From: Mycolicibacterium peregrinum | GTDB lineage: Bacteria; Actinomycetota; Actinomycetes; Mycobacteriales; Mycobacteriaceae | Assembly (NCBI RefSeq): GCF_001665625.1 | Contig: NZ_LZSY01000098.1 | Location: 1 to 64,000, forward strand | Direction: 5' to 3' | Length of the DNA: 64,000 nucleotides | The notes under the pieces: model-generated | Told to the model about the DNA's origin: nothing | Databases searched by the model: none | The model's input: the letters and a program-made list of their open reading frames with translations, nothing else | Translations under genes and position numbers: made by a program | Shown: piece after piece, positions 61,936-64,000 of the stretch | Position numbering within the stretch: the stretch's first letter is position 1 | Layout of the letters: every line of letters begins with the position of its first letter

Positions 61936-62732
61936 CCGACACCGACACCCAGCCCGGCGCGATTGTCGAGAAGCGCGGCAACGTTCTGCTCATCACCATC
62001 AACCGGCCCGAGGCGCGCAACGCGATCAACGGCTCCGTCAGCATCGCTGTCGGCGATGCACTGGAGCAGGCCCAGAATGATCCCGAGGTGCGGGCCGTCG
62101 TCATCACGGGTTCGGGGGACAAGTCGTTCTGTGCCGGTGCCGACCTCAAGGCGATCTCCCGCGGCGAGAACCTCTTCCACCCCGAGCATCCGGAATACGG
62201 ATTCGCCGGCTACGTCAGCCATTTCATCGACAAGCCGACGATCGCCGCGGTCAACGGCACCGCCCTTGGCGGCGGCACCGAACTGGCTCTGGCCAGTGAC
62301 CTGATCGTCGCCGAGGAGAGCGCCAAATTCGGTCTGCCCGAGGTGAAGCGCGGCCTGATCGCCGGTGCCGGTGGCGTTTTCCGCATCGCCGAGCAGCTGC
62401 CCCGCAAGGTGGCCAACGAGCTGCTGTTCACCGGTGAGCCGATGTCCTCGGCCGATGCGCTGCGGTGGGGTCTGATCAACCAGGTCGTGCCCGACGGCAC
62501 CGTTGTCGACGCCGCACTCAAGCTGGCCGAACGGATCACGGGCAACGCACCGCTGGCCGTGCAGGCCAGCAAACGCGTCGCCTACGGCGTCGACGAGGGC
62601 GTCATCACCGGCGACAAGGACGGCTGGAAGCGCACCAACCGCGAATTCAGCACGCTGCTGAAGACCGAGGACGCCATGGAAGGGCCGCTGGCCTTCGCGC
62701 AGAAGCGCGAACCCGTTTGGAAGGCAAAGTAA
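61932..62732 (+). CDS. Enoyl-CoA hydratase/isomerase
   Basis: Crotonase-family hydratase, 266 residues: oxyanion-hole segments SFCAGADLKAI and GTALGGGTELALASDL, catalytic glutamates Glu117 (GGGTEL) and Glu137 (GLPEVKRGLIAGAGG), both present, which fits true hydratase chemistry. GTG start overlaps the thiolase stop as GTGA; the dehydrogenase gene follows after 3 nt. Substrate acyl group unknown. Confidence 0.93.
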   Translation: MTDTDTQPGAIVEKRGNVLLITINRPEARNAINGSVSIAVGDALEQAQNDPEVRAVVITGSGDKSFCAGADLKAISRGENLFHPEHPEYGFAGYVSHFIDKPTIAAVNGTALGGGTELALASDLIVAEESAKFGLPEVKRGLIAGAGGVFRIAEQLPRKVANELLFTGEPMSSADALRWGLINQVVPDGTVVDAALKLAERITGNAPLAVQASKRVAYGVDEGVITGDKDGWKRTNREFSTLLKTEDAMEGPLAFAQKREPVWKAK

Positions 62733-62735
62733 GCC

Positions 62736-63878
62736 ATGAAGCGACAGATCTACACCTCGGAGCACGAGGCATTCCGGGAGACGGTCAAGGAATACATCGA
62801 GCGTGAGCTCGTCCCCAATTCCGAGAAGTGGGAGACCGAGCGCATCGTCGACCGGTCGGCGTACACCGCCGCGGGCAAGTACGGAGTCATCGGGTTCAAC
62901 ATGCCCGAGGAGTTCGGCGGCGGCGGTTCAGATGACTTCCGGTTCAACGCGATCATCGACGAGGAGATCGCCAAGGCCGGCGTGCACGGCCCGGCGCTGA
63001 GCCTGCACAACGACGTCGTCGGCCCGTACTTCAAGGACCTCACCAACGACGAGCAGAAGCAGCGCTGGCTGCCCGGCATCGCCAGCGGCGAGACCATCAT
63101 CGCGGTCGCGATGACCGAACCGGGCGCAGGCAGCGACCTGGCCGGTATCCGCACCTCCGCGGTACGTGACGGTGACGACTGGATCATCAACGGCTCCAAG
63201 ACGTTCATCTCCTCGGGTATCAACTGCGACCTGTGTGTCGTGGTGGCGCGCACCGATCCCGAGGCCGGTCACAAGGGCTTCACGCTGTTCGTGGTGGAGC
63301 GCGGCATGGAGGGCTTCACCCGCGGTCGCAAGCTCGACAAGATGGGCCTGCACAGCCAGGACACCTCCGAGCTGCACTTCGAGAACGTCCGGGTGCCGAA
63401 CGCCAACCTCCTGGGCAAGGAAGGTCGCGGGTTCTACCACCTGATGACCAACCTGCCCTCGGAGCGGCTCTCGATCGCCATCTCGGCGATCTACGGTGCG
63501 CGCGCGGTCTTCCAGGAGACGCTGCAGTATGCCAAGGACCGCAAGGCTTTTGGGCAGCCGATCGGCAGCTTCCAGCACAACCGGTTCCTGCTCGCCGAGA
63601 TGGATACCGAGCTGGAGGTCACCGAGAACTACCTCGACCGCTGTCTGCAGGGCGTGGTCGACGGTGAGCTGACCGCCGTCGAGGCGGCCAAGGCCAAGTG
63701 GTGGGCGACCGAGGTCGCCAAGAAGGTCATCGACAACTGCGTGCAGCTGCACGGCGGCTACGGCTACATGATGGAGTACCGCGTCGCGCGGGCCTACGTC
63801 GACGGACGGATCCAGACGATCTTCGGTGGTACCACCGAGATCATGAAGGAGATCATCGGACGCGAGCTCGGCGTTTAG
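62736..63878 (+). CDS. Acyl-CoA dehydrogenase
   Basis: FAD-dependent acyl-CoA dehydrogenase, 380 residues: AVAMTEPGAGSDLAGIRTSA and WIINGSKTFISSGINCDL for flavin and CoA binding, RKAFGQPIGSFQ, HGGYGYMMEYRVARAYVD and the C-terminal IFGGTTEIMKEIIGR. The catalytic base is probably Glu243 in PSERLSIA (helix G), as in long-chain and isovaleryl-CoA dehydrogenases; the MCAD-type C-terminal Glu is Gly here. With thiolase and hydratase it supplies beta-oxidation steps; a 3-hydroxyacyl-CoA dehydrogenase is missing from the operon. Confidence 0.94.
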   Translation: MKRQIYTSEHEAFRETVKEYIERELVPNSEKWETERIVDRSAYTAAGKYGVIGFNMPEEFGGGGSDDFRFNAIIDEEIAKAGVHGPALSLHNDVVGPYFKDLTNDEQKQRWLPGIASGETIIAVAMTEPGAGSDLAGIRTSAVRDGDDWIINGSKTFISSGINCDLCVVVARTDPEAGHKGFTLFVVERGMEGFTRGRKLDKMGLHSQDTSELHFENVRVPNANLLGKEGRGFYHLMTNLPSERLSIAISAIYGARAVFQETLQYAKDRKAFGQPIGSFQHNRFLLAEMDTELEVTENYLDRCLQGVVDGELTAVEAAKAKWWATEVAKKVIDNCVQLHGGYGYMMEYRVARAYVDGRIQTIFGGTTEIMKEIIGRELGV

Positions 63879-63886
63879 TTCTTTCG

Positions 63887-63946
63887 CCGAACAGACAAAA
63901 AACTGCCCATTTCCACACGGAAATGGGCAGTTTTGCGTCTGCTGGC
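63887..63946. terminator. Hairpin after acyl-CoA dehydrogenase, GAGCAGACGC family variant
   Basis: The perfect 16-bp inner stem is AAAACTGCCCATTTCC (63899-63914) with GGAAATGGGCAGTTTT (63919-63934) and a 4-nt ACAC loop. The outer arms GAACAGAC and GCGTCTGC correspond to the family at 5391 and 57901. It lies between convergent genes. Confidence 0.8.
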
Positions 63947-63959
63947 GCAGAGGAAGAAA

Positions 63960-64000
63960 TCAGCCGATCGGGGCGTCGGCCGCCGGGGTCTCCGGGGCCT
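63960..64000 (-). CDS. 3' end of a leftward gene (partial, cut by window edge)
   Basis: Reading leftward, the last 12 codons APETPAADAPIG end in TGA at 63962-63960, just after the hairpin. The Pro/Ala-rich residues resemble a C-terminal tail of a surface or ribosomal-type protein, but too little is visible to name it. Real coding is inferred from its position facing the terminator. Confidence 0.4.
   Translation of the reverse strand, partial: APETPAADAPIG

Overview
The window reads as chromosomal DNA of a fast-growing mycobacterium (Mycolicibacterium-like). It is high-GC, uses many GTG starts, packs genes as GTGA/ATGA 4-bp overlaps, and carries mycobacterial signature genes: devR/devS, an Acg-type flavoprotein, an Arr rifampin ADP-ribosyltransferase, Mce-associated proteins and KstR operators. 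Gene order for about the first 30 kb follows, from memory, the M. tuberculosis Rv1096-Rv1112 backbone (polysaccharide deacetylase, fum, glpX, Rv1100, Rv1101c, 3beta-HSD, xseB/xseA, Rv1109c, ispH, Rv1111c, ychF), interrupted by accessory blocks. I see no tRNA, rRNA, insertion sequence, prophage or CRISPR array.

Layout. 0-5.4 kb: deacetylase, then a hypoxia (DosR/DevR) module: Acg-like flavoprotein, universal stress protein, devR, a PNPOx-fold protein and devS, with DosR boxes before the first and fourth genes. 5.4-10.7 kb: fum-glpX operon, DUF4245 protein, dienelactone hydrolase, AI-2E family permease. 10.7-13.5 kb: three coupled dehydrogenase genes behind a KstR operator. 13.8-16 kb: small acidic protein, P450 and TetR regulator. 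16-21 kb: two tandem arylsulfatases, a HAD phosphatase and the formylglycine-generating enzyme that matures sulfatases. 21-23.6 kb: TDT-family carrier, DUF1876 protein, AzlCD exporter. 23.6-30.4 kb: 3beta-HSD (KstR operator), exonuclease VII, ispH, ychF. 30.5-38.3 kb: small accessory genes (SnoaL, DUF1801, two VOC proteins, Arr, small kinase, methyltransferase), ALDH, a permuted papain-like protein and a fumarate-reductase-like flavoprotein.

38.4-47.7 kb is the most distinctive part: three large ATPase-LuxR (LAL) regulators in tandem, the second translationally coupled to an ECF sigma factor whose ECF41-like C-terminal extension is cut short. They run tail-to-tail into an operon of an alpha/beta hydrolase and a 978-residue kinase + PLP-enzyme fusion (47.6-51.4 kb). 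51.5-56 kb: TetR, two orphan Mce-associated membrane proteins, an epoxide-hydrolase-like protein and a degenerate wax-synthase-like protein. 55.9-57.9 kb: divergent TetR/SDR pair with twin palindromic operators, and DoxX. 58-59.8 kb: DUF3556 membrane protein behind a perfect KstR palindrome. 59.8-63.9 kb: GntR regulator facing a thiolase/enoyl-CoA hydratase/acyl-CoA dehydrogenase operon.

Two themes recur. First, three separate transcription units carry exact matches to the KstR consensus TnnAACnnGTTnnA, all 11-15 nt before the start codon; one is the known cholesterol gene 3beta-HSD, so the other two are predicted steroid-regulon members. Second, several gene ends carry long hairpins with shared outer arms and locus-specific inner stems, which look like modular repeat-derived terminators.
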